Positions 8,075 through 16,842 of a stretch of DNA of 64,000 bases are shown here, one piece after another. The notes beneath the pieces were generated by a model, which saw nothing but the letters and a program-made list of their open reading frames with translations, was not told the origin of the DNA and did not search any database. Made by a program: the position numbers and the translations under genes. The DNA is from Pseudomonadota bacterium (lineage in GTDB: Bacteria > Pseudomonadota > Alphaproteobacteria > Sphingomonadales > Sphingomonadaceae), in assembly GCA_023394965.1 (NCBI GenBank), contig JAEWZX010000016.1, positions 62,001-126,000 on the forward strand, written 5' to 3'. Every line of letters begins with the position of its first letter. The first letter of the stretch is position 1.

Positions 8075-9463
8075 TCAGCCTCCACCGAAACGCGCGCGTA
8101 GCATGTGCCAGGCTGCCCTCAGACCATAAGCATCCCCCCCTTTGGGGCGGCCAGGCTTGGCCTGCGGACGCCAGGCAAATGTGTCGAAATGAGCCCAGTC
8201 GATTCCCTCGCCGACGAATTTGTCCAGGAACAGGCCGGCGACACTCGCCCCTGCAAAGGCATTGCCGTGAGCGTTGTTGGTGTCCGCAATATCGGAATTC
8301 AGCCACTCGCGATAGGCGTCCGGAAGCGGCAGGCGCCACGGTTCATCATCATGTGCCTTGCCTGCAGCGATCAGGGCCTCGGCAGTTGCATCCTTACGGG
8401 CCATCAGCGCGGGATAGTCGGGCCCGAGTGCCACGCGTGCAGCTCCGGTAAGCGTGGCGAAATCGATAATCAGCTCCGGGTTTTCCTCGCTCGCCCGTTG
8501 CAGGGCATCGCCAAGGATCAGTCGGCCTTCGGCATCTGTATTGCCGATTTCCACCGTCAGGCCTTTCCGGCTTTTCAGCACATCGCCAGGGCGGAAGCTG
8601 TTCGGCCCGATCGCGTTCTCGACTGCGGGTACCAGCAGGTGCAGCCGCACCGGCAGGCCAGCGCCCATCACCAGACCGGCCAGCGCGATGGCATGGGCCG
8701 CACCGCCCATGTCCTTCTTCATCAGCAGCATGCCGACCGAACTTTTCACGTCCAGGCCACCGCTGTCGAAGCAGACCCCCTTGCCGACGATGGCGAGAAC
8801 CGGGTCGCTTTCCTTACCCCATGTCAGATGCATGATCCGGGGCGCATGCTGGCGTGCGGCCGCGCGCCCAACCGCGTGAACCATTGGATAACCCTGCTCC
8901 AAAGCGTCGCCTTTGGTCACGCTGAGCCTGGCGGAATGCTGCTTTGCGAGCTTTTCGAATTGCTCCTCCAGAGCGTCCGGGCCCATATCCTCCGCTGGCG
9001 TGTTTACCAGATCACGCACCAGACAGACTGCTTGCGCCTCTGCAACAGCGGCATCGATGGCTTTCACGTCCTTCGTGAGCAGAACGCGCGGGCCGACCGG
9101 ACGGTCGGGTTTCTTGTAGCGGTCGAAGAAATATTGCGCTGTCTGCCATCCATGGAGAGCCGGGCCTGGCTCGCCCTCTGCCATTCGATATGTCCCCTCG
9201 GGAAGGCTTTCGGCCAGCTTGGCCAAGCACCAGCTGGACAGCTCGCTCGGGTTGGCAACTCCACCAACCGCGAACCAGCTATCGCCATCTGGAACGATGG
9301 CCACCTGATAACCGCTGCCGTCGAATTTCTGACCGGTAAGGGCAGCGCGCTGGCTGGCCGAAAGCTTTTTGAACCATTCGGAGTATCCGTCTCGGTTGAC
9401 GAGATGGATGGAAATCGCTTCCTGTCCGTTGTCAGGCTGGATAAGCAGTTGCTGGTCGGCCAT
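8075..9463 (-). CDS. Leucyl aminopeptidase family protein (M17)
   Basis: 462 residues. M17 enzymes are hexameric di-zinc cytoplasmic aminopeptidases that trim peptides from the N-terminus. The signature NTDAEGRLILGDAL is present (C-terminal half), with the metal-binding segments GKGVCFDSGGLDVK and KKDMGGAA. The N-terminal domain is divergent, as in the sphingomonad PepA-like group, so the symbol pepA is not assigned. The ATG at 9463 is 43 bp from the divergent DUF3298 gene. The SH3 protein and argC follow on the same strand. Confidence 0.93.
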   Translation of the reverse strand: MADQQLLIQPDNGQEAISIHLVNRDGYSEWFKKLSASQRAALTGQKFDGSGYQVAIVPDGDSWFAVGGVANPSELSSWCLAKLAESLPEGTYRMAEGEPGPALHGWQTAQYFFDRYKKPDRPVGPRVLLTKDVKAIDAAVAEAQAVCLVRDLVNTPAEDMGPDALEEQFEKLAKQHSARLSVTKGDALEQGYPMVHAVGRAAARQHAPRIMHLTWGKESDPVLAIVGKGVCFDSGGLDVKSSVGMLLMKKDMGGAAHAIALAGLVMGAGLPVRLHLLVPAVENAIGPNSFRPGDVLKSRKGLTVEIGNTDAEGRLILGDALQRASEENPELIIDFATLTGAARVALGPDYPALMARKDATAEALIAAGKAHDDEPWRLPLPDAYREWLNSDIADTNNAHGNAFAGASVAGLFLDKFVGEGIDWAHFDTFAWRPQAKPGRPKGGDAYGLRAAWHMLRARFGGG

Positions 9464-9506
9464 ATTAGAAACGTATCCCTGTTTTTATTGCCCAAAGGAA
9501 ACCGTC

Positions 9507-10334
9507 ATGCGCGCGCCCCTGTTCCTGATTTCACTCGCCCTGTCGAGTGCAGCTTGCTCCGATGGGGCAGAGTATGCGGACAAGACCGGGGCTTCCGCAG
9601 CATCCGAAAAGTCCGAAGCTCGGGCTCCGGCAAAGGCGAAGGCCAAGCCCGTTTCGGTGGTGAAAACGGCCGAAAAAGATGGCGGCACGTGGGAGTTTTC
9701 CTACCAATGGCCCGCTGCGGTTAGTGCGATCCCTGAATTGGCCAAGCAACTGGGGGCGGAGCGTGACGAGTTGGAAAAGGAAGATCGGGCGGAATGGGAC
9801 GCATCGCTTGCCGAACTTGCCGGCGATGGCGAATGCGGCGGCTGCCGCAGCCGCAGCCTCTCCAAGGAATGGAAGGTGGTCGCCAACCTGCCGAACTGGC
9901 TGAGCCTGTCGGCGGACTTCTCCAATTATACGGGCGGGGCCCATGGCATGTATGGCAGACAATCGCTAATTTGGGACAAGCAGGCCAAGACGTCTCTTAA
10001 AGCGGTGGATTTGTTCAATTCACCTGTCGCGCTGGAACAGGGGCTGGGCGCGCGCCTCTGCGACGTATTGAACAAGGAACGGGAAAAGCGGCGCGGTGTG
10101 GCTGTCCAGCCTGGAGGAGACAGCATTTTCGATGAATGTCCCGGCTTGGATGAAGCCACAGTGCTGGTCGGATCTTCCAATGGAAAGACGTTCGACCGCA
10201 TCGGCATCTATTTCGGACCTTATGTTGCAGGACCCTATGCCGAGGGCGCGTATGAACTCGACTTCGATGTTACCGCGAGTGTCCTGGATGCGGTTAAGCC
10301 GGAATACGCAAAGGCCTTCAGCGTGCGTCAATAG
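9507..10334 (+). CDS. DUF4163/DUF3298-type lipoprotein
   Basis: 275 residues from the ATG at 9507, preceded by AAAGGAA; the open frame further upstream overlaps the divergent aminopeptidase. A lipoprotein signal ends LALSSAAC with Cys17. A short Ala/Lys/Glu-rich linker is followed by an N-terminal alpha/beta domain (FSYQWPAAVSAIPELAKQL) and by a DUF3298-like part beginning NLPNWLSLSADFSNYTGGAHG and including IYFGPYVAGPYAEGAYEL. The family resembles the extracytoplasmic part of RsiV and the non-catalytic part of PdaC, which bind peptidoglycan or lysozyme; the function here is unknown. Confidence 0.78.
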   Translation: MRAPLFLISLALSSAACSDGAEYADKTGASAASEKSEARAPAKAKAKPVSVVKTAEKDGGTWEFSYQWPAAVSAIPELAKQLGAERDELEKEDRAEWDASLAELAGDGECGGCRSRSLSKEWKVVANLPNWLSLSADFSNYTGGAHGMYGRQSLIWDKQAKTSLKAVDLFNSPVALEQGLGARLCDVLNKEREKRRGVAVQPGGDSIFDECPGLDEATVLVGSSNGKTFDRIGIYFGPYVAGPYAEGAYELDFDVTASVLDAVKPEYAKAFSVRQ

Positions 10335-10374
10335 GCATCTCGCAATTGGGCCCTGAAGGCACTATGTGGACGAC

Positions 10375-11202
10375 ATGACGGAATATCAGGTAATCGAGGC
10401 GGATGAGACCGTCTATCGCGACGGGACAATCAAACTCCATGGCCCGGAAGGTTTCGAAGGCATGCGCAAGGCGGGCCGTCTTGCCGCCGAGATACTCGAT
10501 GAGCTGACCGATTTCGTCCAGCCTGGGGTCACCACCGGGGCGATCGATGACAAGGCCCGTGGGATGATGCTGGATGCCGGGGCCGTTCCGGCAACCATGG
10601 GGTATCGTGGTTACACCCACAGTTGCTGCACTTCTATCAATCACGTGATTTGTCATGGTATCCCATCCGACAAAGCGTTGAAGGATGGCGACATCGTCAA
10701 TATCGATGTGACCCCATTGCTGGATGGCTGGCACGGCGATACCAGCCGCATGTTCTTTGCTGGCGAACCTTCGCTAAAGGCGCGCAAGCTGGTCGACGTG
10801 ACTTACGAATGCCTCATGCTGGGAATCGAAGCTGCATCGAAGCCCGGTGCCCGGCTGGGCGACATCGGGGCAGCGATCGAAGCCTATGCTCACCAGTTCC
10901 GTTACGGCGTTGTCCAGGAATTCTGCGGTCATGGCCTTGGTCGTCTATTTCATGACGCCCCGGAAGTGATCCACGCTGCACGGGCCGGTACCGGTCCAGA
11001 ACTCAAACCCGGCATGTTCTTCACCATCGAGCCGATGATCAATGCCGGCCGTCCGCATGCCAAAATCCTGCGTGATGGTTGGACAGCGGTGACCCGCGAC
11101 AAGTCACTCTCTGCCCAGTTCGAACATTCACTCGGCATTACCGAAGATGGCGTGGAAATCTTTACCGAAAGCCCCAAGGGGCTGCACAAGCCGCCCTACT
11201 AG
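10375..11202 (+). CDS. map: Methionine aminopeptidase, type I
   Basis: 275 residues from the ATG at 10375; a GTG at 10366, with GAAGG upstream, would add three residues and cannot be excluded. It removes the initiator Met from nascent proteins. The substrate His lies in INHVICHGIP (about residue 92) and the five metal ligands are visible: Asp in NIDVTP, Asp in HGDTSRMF, His in CGHGLG, Glu in FTIEPM and Glu in QFEHS. The stop codon TAG lies in the four bases CTAG shared with the stop of the convergent ccmB. Confidence 0.97.
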   Translation: MTEYQVIEADETVYRDGTIKLHGPEGFEGMRKAGRLAAEILDELTDFVQPGVTTGAIDDKARGMMLDAGAVPATMGYRGYTHSCCTSINHVICHGIPSDKALKDGDIVNIDVTPLLDGWHGDTSRMFFAGEPSLKARKLVDVTYECLMLGIEAASKPGARLGDIGAAIEAYAHQFRYGVVQEFCGHGLGRLFHDAPEVIHAARAGTGPELKPGMFFTIEPMINAGRPHAKILRDGWTAVTRDKSLSAQFEHSLGITEDGVEIFTESPKGLHKPPY

Positions 11203-11852
11203 ACTTCTCTGGCGGCCTTGATCGCGGCCCCGGCGGCGAATGGGGTCACTGCACATAGCCCGAGACTGATTGCGCCGGTGAGCAGCAGTGCTCCCGGGTC
11301 CGGGCGGGCGAGAGCACCGGCACCGAAGATCAGGATTGGCACGGCAAGTGGGATTACCATCAGGCCCGCCAGCGCCGCACCGCCACGCATGCTTGCTGTC
11401 AGAGCCGCCACGGTCACGCCAACTGCTGCAAGCCCGGGCGTTCCCGCCAGCAGTCCCAGCAATACCGTGCGCGTCGTAGCGCCATCAAGGCCGAGCAGTG
11501 CGGCGCCCGGCAAGGTGGCCAGCAGCAGCAAGGGTGCAAACGCCAGCCAATGGGCCAGCAGCCTGACGGCCATAGCGGTTTCGTCGCTAACTCCGCGAAG
11601 ATGCAACTGGTCGAACACGCCGGATTCGAGATCTCCCGTGACCAGTTTTTCCAGCGGGAGGATCGCCGCCAGCAGCGCTGCGATCCAAATCACCCCGCCT
11701 CCAGTCCGGGAAAGCAATTGGGCATCGGGCCCGACAGCAAAAGGGTAGAGCATCGCTACGGCTAGGAAAAACAGCAGCGGTAGCATCCCGCTTCCGCCTC
11801 TTCCGCCGGGGAGTAGCAGCCCCAAATCTCGTCGCAGGAGAGTGGCGATCAT
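11199..11852 (-). CDS. ccmB: Heme exporter permease CcmB
   Basis: 217 residues, the normal CcmB length, with about six hydrophobic membrane segments (for example LLFFLAVAMLYPF and LLAHWLAFAPLLLLATLPGA) and the family patterns LEKLVTGDLESGVFDQL and GLAAVGVTVAALTASMRGG. With CcmA it forms the ABC part of the cytochrome c maturation system I, which releases holo-CcmE. It overlaps ccmA by ATGA. ccmC and later ccm genes are not adjacent and must lie elsewhere. It ends in the shared CTAG with map. Confidence 0.96.
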   Translation of the reverse strand: MIATLLRRDLGLLLPGGRGGSGMLPLLFFLAVAMLYPFAVGPDAQLLSRTGGGVIWIAALLAAILPLEKLVTGDLESGVFDQLHLRGVSDETAMAVRLLAHWLAFAPLLLLATLPGAALLGLDGATTRTVLLGLLAGTPGLAAVGVTVAALTASMRGGAALAGLMVIPLAVPILIFGAGALARPDPGALLLTGAISLGLCAVTPFAAGAAIKAAREV

Positions 11853-12430
11853 GCGGCATATCCTGCAAGGTCGAGAGTCTGCGGTGAAGGCAGCGCGATC
11901 GCCTGATGCGATGCCACTACCGCGATGCCACCATTTTTACAGTGCCTGTCGATAAGCGCTTCAAAAGCCGTTTGGGCCTGCGCGTCCAGACCATTGAGAG
12001 GTTCGTCGAGAAGCCAGATCGGGGAATTGCGATGGACAAGCCGGGCGAGCGCGGCGCGTTTTTTCTGTCCGGTCGACAGATAACGAACTGGCACATCCAT
12101 CAGCGCAGTTAACTGCAGCAGGTCGAAAGCTGTTGTAGGATCGGTGCAGCCATCAAGTCGCCCCCAGAAAGCGAGTGCTTTTCCAAGCGAGATGTTGGTG
12201 TCCAGGGCGAGACGCTCGTCAACGAGGTCCATCGCCCCGCTATGCTCCAACTCTCCTGCAAAAGGCTGCAGCAATCCCGCAAGAATTCGGATAAGACTGG
12301 ATTTGCCGATACCGTTGGGACCGCTGACATACAATGCATCACCCGGTCTGCAGTCGAGCGACAAGCCGCGGAAGAGCAGTCGCTCGCCCCGGCGGCAGGC
12401 AATATCCTTTGCGGCGAGGTAAGCTTGCAT
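11849..12430 (-). CDS. ccmA: Heme exporter ATP-binding protein CcmA
   Basis: 193 residues from the ATG at 12430; the upstream open frame runs into the divergent pterin dehydratase gene. Walker A GPNGIGKSSL, the ABC signature YLSTGQKKRAALARL and Walker B PIWLLDEPLNGLD are all present, and the protein has the small single-domain size of CcmA. It supplies ATP hydrolysis for the CcmABCD complex in cytochrome c biogenesis. It is coupled to ccmB by a 4-base overlap; 58 bp separate it from the divergent gene. Confidence 0.95.
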   Translation of the reverse strand: MQAYLAAKDIACRRGERLLFRGLSLDCRPGDALYVSGPNGIGKSSLIRILAGLLQPFAGELEHSGAMDLVDERLALDTNISLGKALAFWGRLDGCTDPTTAFDLLQLTALMDVPVRYLSTGQKKRAALARLVHRNSPIWLLDEPLNGLDAQAQTAFEALIDRHCKNGGIAVVASHQAIALPSPQTLDLAGYAA

Positions 12431-12488
12431 GGTCGAGGGCGATAGGCAAAAGGCGCCCACGCCACAAGCGAGAGGAGATTCGTGCGCT

Positions 12489-12782
12489 ATGACTGTTGAA
12501 CAGCTGAGCGAGGAAGAACGCAAAAGCTGGCTGAGAGCGCTACCGGAATGGTCGCTGTGCCGTGATGGCGATGCCATCGAACGGAAGCTCGAATTCACCG
12601 ACTTTTCCGAGGCTTTTGCGTTCATGACGCGTGTGGCCATGATCGCCGAGGCACGCGACCACCACCCTGAATGGTTCAATGTTTATAACCGCGTCGAAAT
12701 CACGTTGACTACGCACGATGCCAACGGCCTGAGCCTGCGCGATGTGAAGATGGCACGCAAAATCGACGCGTTGCTTAACTGA
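12489..12782 (+). CDS. Pterin-4a-carbinolamine dehydratase
   Basis: 97 residues from the ATG at 12489. The family signature is clear: SEEERKSWLRALPEWS at the N-terminus, AEARDHHPEWFNVYNRVEITLTTH with the catalytic His pair, and a C-terminal MARKIDALL. It dehydrates 4a-hydroxytetrahydropterins; in bacteria without phenylalanine hydroxylase it may serve pterin or molybdopterin metabolism. GAGGAG lies upstream. It is divergent from ccmA and ends 6 bp from the convergent SDR gene. Confidence 0.93.
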   Translation: MTVEQLSEEERKSWLRALPEWSLCRDGDAIERKLEFTDFSEAFAFMTRVAMIAEARDHHPEWFNVYNRVEITLTTHDANGLSLRDVKMARKIDALLN

Positions 12783-12788
12783 CCGCTG

Positions 12789-13595
12789 CTAGTTACCCAT
12801 TGGCCTTACCGACGCGCGGGTCTGCTTGCGGACCATACCGGGCAACCATCGTGCGCCGAAAGCCAGTTTTCTAGCGGTCTTGCCGACCAGAGTGTGAAGC
12901 TTGTCCCCGTGAACTGCCGCCCAGGCAGCAGCGGCCACCTCCTCCACCGGGGTGATTTCCAGGCCCGCACCGGTTACCCGCTGACGAATGTCTTCGTTCG
13001 ATCGGGCGTTGGGACTGTGATCGAGCAGGGGCGTTTCGATAAAGCCCGGCATTAGCGAGCGGACGTTGATCCCGTCTGCGGCCCATTCACCATCCAGACT
13101 TTCGGTCACTGCGCGAACACCGAACTTGGTTGCTGAGTAAACGCTCGCCCCCGGAGTGCCGTATATTCCTGCGGCGCTTGCGGTGTTGAGAAGGCTGGAT
13201 CCGGGAGCCGACCGTTTGAGATAGGGATACGCTGCCTGGGCGCCGAAGAGGACGCCCTTGAGATTGATATCGAGCGTGCGTTCGATCTCCGCGGCGCTGT
13301 TTTCGATCAACGATCCGCCCAGCGGAACACCCGCATTGTTGAATACAACATCAATCCGACCGCCGGCGGCGACCGAAAAGGCATCCAGCGCTTCATCCCA
13401 GGCGGCGCGATCACGCACGTCAAGGACATGCGAATAGACAAAGCCATTTGCGATCAATTTTTCTGTGGCGCGCATTCCTGCCGTGTCGATATCGCCAAGG
13501 CCAACGAACCAACCGCGTTGAGCAAAGTACAAGGCGACTGCGCGCCCGATGCCGGAACCGCCCCCGGTAATGAAAATCGCCCTGCGGTCACTCAT
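12789..13595 (-). CDS. Short-chain dehydrogenase/reductase
   Basis: 268 residues. Classical SDR layout: NAD(P) loop TGGGSGIG (10-17), Asp35-Asp37 region GDIDTAG suggesting NAD preference, NNAG (86-89), catalytic Ser140, Tyr153 and Lys157 (YSATK), and PGFIETPL after the active site. The C-terminal tail is basic. The substrate cannot be told from sequence. GGGGAGAAAAGGC lies before the ATG. The AlkA-type gene lies 21 bp upstream on the same strand, so the two may be co-transcribed. Confidence 0.93.
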   Translation of the reverse strand: MSDRRAIFITGGGSGIGRAVALYFAQRGWFVGLGDIDTAGMRATEKLIANGFVYSHVLDVRDRAAWDEALDAFSVAAGGRIDVVFNNAGVPLGGSLIENSAAEIERTLDINLKGVLFGAQAAYPYLKRSAPGSSLLNTASAAGIYGTPGASVYSATKFGVRAVTESLDGEWAADGINVRSLMPGFIETPLLDHSPNARSNEDIRQRVTGAGLEITPVEEVAAAAWAAVHGDKLHTLVGKTARKLAFGARWLPGMVRKQTRASVRPMGN

Positions 13596-13616
13596 GCCTT
13601 TTCTCCCCTGCGCCGA

Positions 13617-14234
13617 TTACAGCGCCGCATTGTTGTAAGTGTGCCAGGTAAAGATCGCCATCGCGCCGCGATAGGGACGCCATTTTTCCCCCAGCGCCCG
13701 GGTTCGCTTTTCGTCCGGGCGGGCGGGCAAATCGAACATGCGTCCGACGGCCTGCTGCACGGCTAGATCCCCGGCAGGCCAGATGTCGGGTCGGCCTTCT
13801 GCAAAGAGCAGATATATCTCGGCAGACCAGCGGCCGATGCCCTTGATCCGGGTTAGTTCCGCTATGGCTTCTTCGTCATCTTCGGGAAGATTTTCAAAGG
13901 CGATTTCTCCGCCAGCCACCAACTCGCACAGGCTGCGGGCATAGCCTTGCTTCTGACGGGACAACCCGCAAGCGCGCAACGTGTCAAAATCGCGTGCCAG
14001 TAATTCGTGTGGCTGCATCTCGTTGCCCAGTTCGGCCTCGAGCTTGTTCCAGACTGCCGCCGCGGACGCGACACTCACTTGCTGGCCCACAATCGTGCGC
14101 AACAATGTTTTGTAACCGGTCGGGCGAATACGCTCTTCGGGATAACCGCAGCGGGTGATTGCCTCGGCGACGATCTCGTCATTTTTCGCGACCGCATCGA
14201 GATGTTCGCGCAATTGTGCGTTGGTCAGGCCCAT
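13617..14234 (-). CDS. DNA-3-methyladenine glycosylase II (AlkA-type, HhH-GPD)
   Basis: 205 residues from the ATG at 14234. The helix-hairpin-helix LTRIKGIGRWSAEIYLLF and the Gly/Pro-rich loop with catalytic Asp, DIWPAGDLAVQQAVGRM, define the superfamily; FKTLLRTIVGQQVS-like text (YKTLLRTIVGQQVSV) is typical of AlkA. It lacks the N-terminal TATA-box-like domain and the Ada domain of E. coli AlkA, as many alphaproteobacterial forms do. It excises alkylated purines. The upstream part of the open frame (to 14309) runs into the divergent promoter region and is not used. Confidence 0.93.
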   Translation of the reverse strand: MGLTNAQLREHLDAVAKNDEIVAEAITRCGYPEERIRPTGYKTLLRTIVGQQVSVASAAAVWNKLEAELGNEMQPHELLARDFDTLRACGLSRQKQGYARSLCELVAGGEIAFENLPEDDEEAIAELTRIKGIGRWSAEIYLLFAEGRPDIWPAGDLAVQQAVGRMFDLPARPDEKRTRALGEKWRPYRGAMAIFTWHTYNNAAL

Positions 14235-14326
14235 GGAGAGTATGCTTGCCTTCGCTTTCTCGATTGAATAGCAGCGCGATGCATAGGTCGGGCCAGTGGC
14301 TCTTTGCAACCGAGGAAAGACGTATA

Positions 14327-14644
14327 ATGCCGAAACTGATCGTCACCACTCGCGAAGGCGACACCAGCGAAATCGATGTGGCCGATGGCCTCACCGTGAT
14401 GGAAGCCATTCGCGATAATGGTTTTGAAGAGCTTCTCGCCCTGTGCGGCGGTTGCTGTTCCTGCGCGACCTGTCACGTCCATGTCGACGAGGCTTTTTCC
14501 GACAAATTGCCGGAGATGAGCGAGGACGAAGACGACCTGCTCGAATCCACCGATCACCGCAAGGCGACCTCGCGTCTTTCCTGTCAGATTCCTTTCACCT
14601 CGGAGCTAGACGGATTGAAGGTTACTATCGCGCCTGAAGATTGA
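14327..14644 (+). CDS. 2Fe-2S ferredoxin (adrenodoxin type)
   Basis: 105 residues; GAGGAAA precedes the ATG at 14327. Cluster ligands are Cys40-x5-Cys46-x2-Cys49 and Cys86, the adrenodoxin/putidaredoxin spacing, with acidic partner-binding residues in EMSEDEDDLLES. Such ferredoxins feed electrons to Fe-S assembly or to cytochrome P450s; no isc gene or P450 is adjacent. Two further Cys (43, 44) lie in the loop. It is divergent from the glycosylase gene and 42 bp before cysK. Confidence 0.93.
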   Translation: MPKLIVTTREGDTSEIDVADGLTVMEAIRDNGFEELLALCGGCCSCATCHVHVDEAFSDKLPEMSEDEDDLLESTDHRKATSRLSCQIPFTSELDGLKVTIAPED

Positions 14645-14686
14645 TGTTGTTTGCGGGTGGAGGTGCCTGCGCCTACCACTTGAATC

Positions 14687-15703
14687 ATGACTACAATTCC
14701 AGTTCGCGGGCAGACGCTCGATCTTATCGGCAATACGCCGCTCGTCCGTCTTGAAGGGCCTAGTGCGGAGGCGGGTTGCGACATCTATGGCAAGTGCGAA
14801 TTCGCCAATCCCGGCGCGAGCGTGAAGGATCGCGCCGCGCTATATATCATTCGTGATGCGGAAGAACGCGGTGAACTGAAACCTGGCGGTACAATTGTCG
14901 AAGGGACCGCGGGTAATACCGGTATCGGTATTGCACTGGTGGCGAATGCGCTGGGTTATCGGACCATTATCGTGATGCCGGATAATCAGAGCCACGAAAA
15001 AATGGATACCATCCGAGCACTTGGTGCTGAACTGGTGACTGTGCCGCCGACGAAATATGCCGACAGCAACCATTTCCAGCACGTCTCGCGCCGGATGGCG
15101 GAAGAAATCGACGGTGCCATCTGGGCAGGTCAGTTCGATAACATCGCCAATCGCAAGGCGCATATCGAGACGACTGCTAAAGAACTGTGGGAGCAGCTCG
15201 ATGGCCGGATAGACGGGTTCACCTGCGCCGCAGGCACGGGCGGTACGATTGCCGGTGTCGGGATGGGCCTCAAGGAATTCGACGAGAGTATAACCATCGC
15301 CCTGACCGATCCCCACGGGGCTGCGCTTTACAACTATTTCGCAAACGGGGAGTTGAAGGCGGAGGGGTCGTCTGTCGCCGAAGGGATTGGTCAGGGCCGG
15401 ATTACCGGCAATCTCGAAGGTGCGCCGATCGACACACAGTTCCGCGTATCGGACGAAGAAGGGCTTGAATGGGTTGCCCGCCTGCTGCGCGAAGAAGGGC
15501 TGTGTCTGGGCCTGTCGAGCGGCATCAATGTCGCCGGTGCCATTGCCCTTGGAAAGCAGTTGGTGGCCAGCGGCCGCGAAAACCCGCGCGTCGCCACCAT
15601 CCTGTGTGACACTGGCTTCCGCTATCTTTCTACTCTTTACAACGCAGAATGGCTGGCCGCGAAGAACCTGCCGGTTTTTGATTGGTTGCAAACCGGCGAT
15701 TGA
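14687..15703 (+). CDS. cysK: Cysteine synthase (O-acetylserine sulfhydrylase A)
   Basis: 338 residues. PLP-dependent fold II enzyme making cysteine from O-acetylserine and sulfide. PLP Lys47 lies in NPGASVKDRAA; GTAGNTGIG is the substrate loop and AGTGGTIAGVG the phosphate-binding loop. At 338 residues it is slightly longer than E. coli CysK and belongs to the longer group common in alphaproteobacteria. There is no good ribosome site next to the ATG; an imperfect inverted repeat (GTGGAGG at 14657-14663 with CCTACCAC at 14672-14679) sits there instead and could affect translation. Confidence 0.95.
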   Translation: MTTIPVRGQTLDLIGNTPLVRLEGPSAEAGCDIYGKCEFANPGASVKDRAALYIIRDAEERGELKPGGTIVEGTAGNTGIGIALVANALGYRTIIVMPDNQSHEKMDTIRALGAELVTVPPTKYADSNHFQHVSRRMAEEIDGAIWAGQFDNIANRKAHIETTAKELWEQLDGRIDGFTCAAGTGGTIAGVGMGLKEFDESITIALTDPHGAALYNYFANGELKAEGSSVAEGIGQGRITGNLEGAPIDTQFRVSDEEGLEWVARLLREEGLCLGLSSGINVAGAIALGKQLVASGRENPRVATILCDTGFRYLSTLYNAEWLAAKNLPVFDWLQTGD

Positions 15704-15728
15704 CTGGCTCGCAAGGGTGCCTACGGTA

Positions 15729-16097
15729 ATGCGTGTGCCGCATATTCTAGACATGAGCCGCAAGCCGCCCGTGGCAGATCTGCCTGAGGTGCAGGCGGGC
15801 AATGCCCGCCGCGAGCGCACCATGCAGCGTTTGCAGATTGGCGTGACCGGAATAGTTTTGATGATCCTGCTTGTCGGCCTGGCAAGCATCATTCAAAACC
15901 GTGCTGCGGAAACCGATGCGACTACGGTTCCCGACGCTGCGCCCACTACGGAACCGACAAAAGCTGCTCCGCGAAACGATCCTTTGGTTGAAGCTGGGGT
16001 GGTGCCGGACCTGGCTGTCGAACCGGCGGCAACCCCGAATGCCGAGCCAGTTTCGCCGCCAAAGGTTGAGAGCGATGCTTCGCCTGCCGGCAATTAA
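15729..16097 (+). CDS. Hypothetical single-pass membrane protein with Pro/Ala-rich tail
   Basis: 122 residues if started at the ATG at 15729 (AAGGG about nine bases upstream), or 114 from the ATG at 15753. A basic cytoplasmic N-terminus is followed by one membrane helix (LQIGVTGIVLMILLVGLASII) and a low-complexity periplasmic tail rich in Ala, Pro, Thr and Glu. I do not recognise a family. The last 23 bases overlap the next gene, so the two are almost certainly translated together. Confidence 0.6.
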   Translation: MRVPHILDMSRKPPVADLPEVQAGNARRERTMQRLQIGVTGIVLMILLVGLASIIQNRAAETDATTVPDAAPTTEPTKAAPRNDPLVEAGVVPDLAVEPAATPNAEPVSPPKVESDASPAGN

Positions 16098-16809
16098 GAG
16101 TGTTCTGATATCTCTGAGCTTGCTGCTGGGGGCTTGTTCTGCTGGGCAGGCCAACGAGGAAGTGCAGGACAGGCAGTCGGTCGGCCTGTTTTCCAGCTTG
16201 CCGATATACTGGGGTGAGAGCGACCTTTCGACGATACTGGATGGGTCGGATCAAAAGGATTGGGTGCGCGTCCTGCTGGAAAAGCGGTTCACGATAACGC
16301 CGCTCGACACGGTAGAGGCCGGTGCCGTTGATGGTGTAAAGCGCATAATCATGGCGCAGCCGCGCCCGCTCGCTCCTTCCGAAAATGTGGCAATCGACAA
16401 TTGGGTGCGTCAGGGCGGGCGCCTGCTCATATTCGCAGATCCGCTGCTCACCCGTCACAGCGACTTCGCCTTGGGCGATCGCCGTCGCCCCCAGGATGTC
16501 GTGCTGATTTCTCCTATTCTTGCGCGCTGGGGTCTCGAGCTACAGTTCGACGAGGGACAATCGGCCGGCGAGCGTCAAATATCCGCATTCGGGCAGGACT
16601 ATCCGGTCAACCTTGGCGGGCACTTCGTCCTTACCGAAGGAAGTGAATGCAAGGTGTCCGAGACCGGTCTTGTCGCGATTTGCCGTATCGGAAAGGGACG
16701 CGTCACGCTTATGGCAGATGCTGCCATACTTGACGCGGACGAGGCGCATGGCAGCTCGTTTGCCAGCAAAGATCCGCTGGATTCTCTGATCGTTACAGCA
16801 CTCGACTGA
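16075..16809 (+). CDS. Putative lipoprotein with a GldG/DUF4350-like domain
   Basis: 244 residues from the ATG at 16075, which lies inside the end of the previous gene; AAAGG is nine bases upstream. A lipoprotein signal ends LSLLLGAC (Cys21). The rest looks like the alpha/beta domain of GldG- or DUF4350-type proteins: SVGLFSSLPIYWGESDLS, RFTITPLDTVEAG, IDNWVRQGGRLLIFADPLL and CRIGKGRVTLMADAAIL. In other bacteria such domains accompany ABC transporters of unknown substrate; no ABC gene is adjacent here. Function unknown; with its membrane partner it forms a two-gene envelope unit just before the dcw leader. Confidence 0.6.
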   Translation: MLRLPAIKSVLISLSLLLGACSAGQANEEVQDRQSVGLFSSLPIYWGESDLSTILDGSDQKDWVRVLLEKRFTITPLDTVEAGAVDGVKRIIMAQPRPLAPSENVAIDNWVRQGGRLLIFADPLLTRHSDFALGDRRRPQDVVLISPILARWGLELQFDEGQSAGERQISAFGQDYPVNLGGHFVLTEGSECKVSETGLVAICRIGKGRVTLMADAAILDADEAHGSSFASKDPLDSLIVTALD

Positions 16810-16813
16810 TCCC

Positions 16814-16829
16814 ACGGGATTTCACGGGA
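16814..16829 (+). promoter_or_regulatory. GGGA box pair, left copy of a 16-bp inverted repeat
   Basis: ACGGGATTTCACGGGA holds two ACGGGA half-sites spaced 10 bp. Its exact reverse complement occurs at 16970-16985. The 10-bp spacing of GGGA boxes matches how MraZ binds TGGGN direct repeats in E. coli, so MraZ autoregulation is the likely use. Confidence 0.55.
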
Positions 16830-16842
16830 AAGCCTGACATTT

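Noticed and set aside
10366..10375. GTG at 10366 as the map start
   Set aside because: Possible, with GAAGG upstream, but the ATG at 10375 fits the usual N-terminus better; the difference is three residues.
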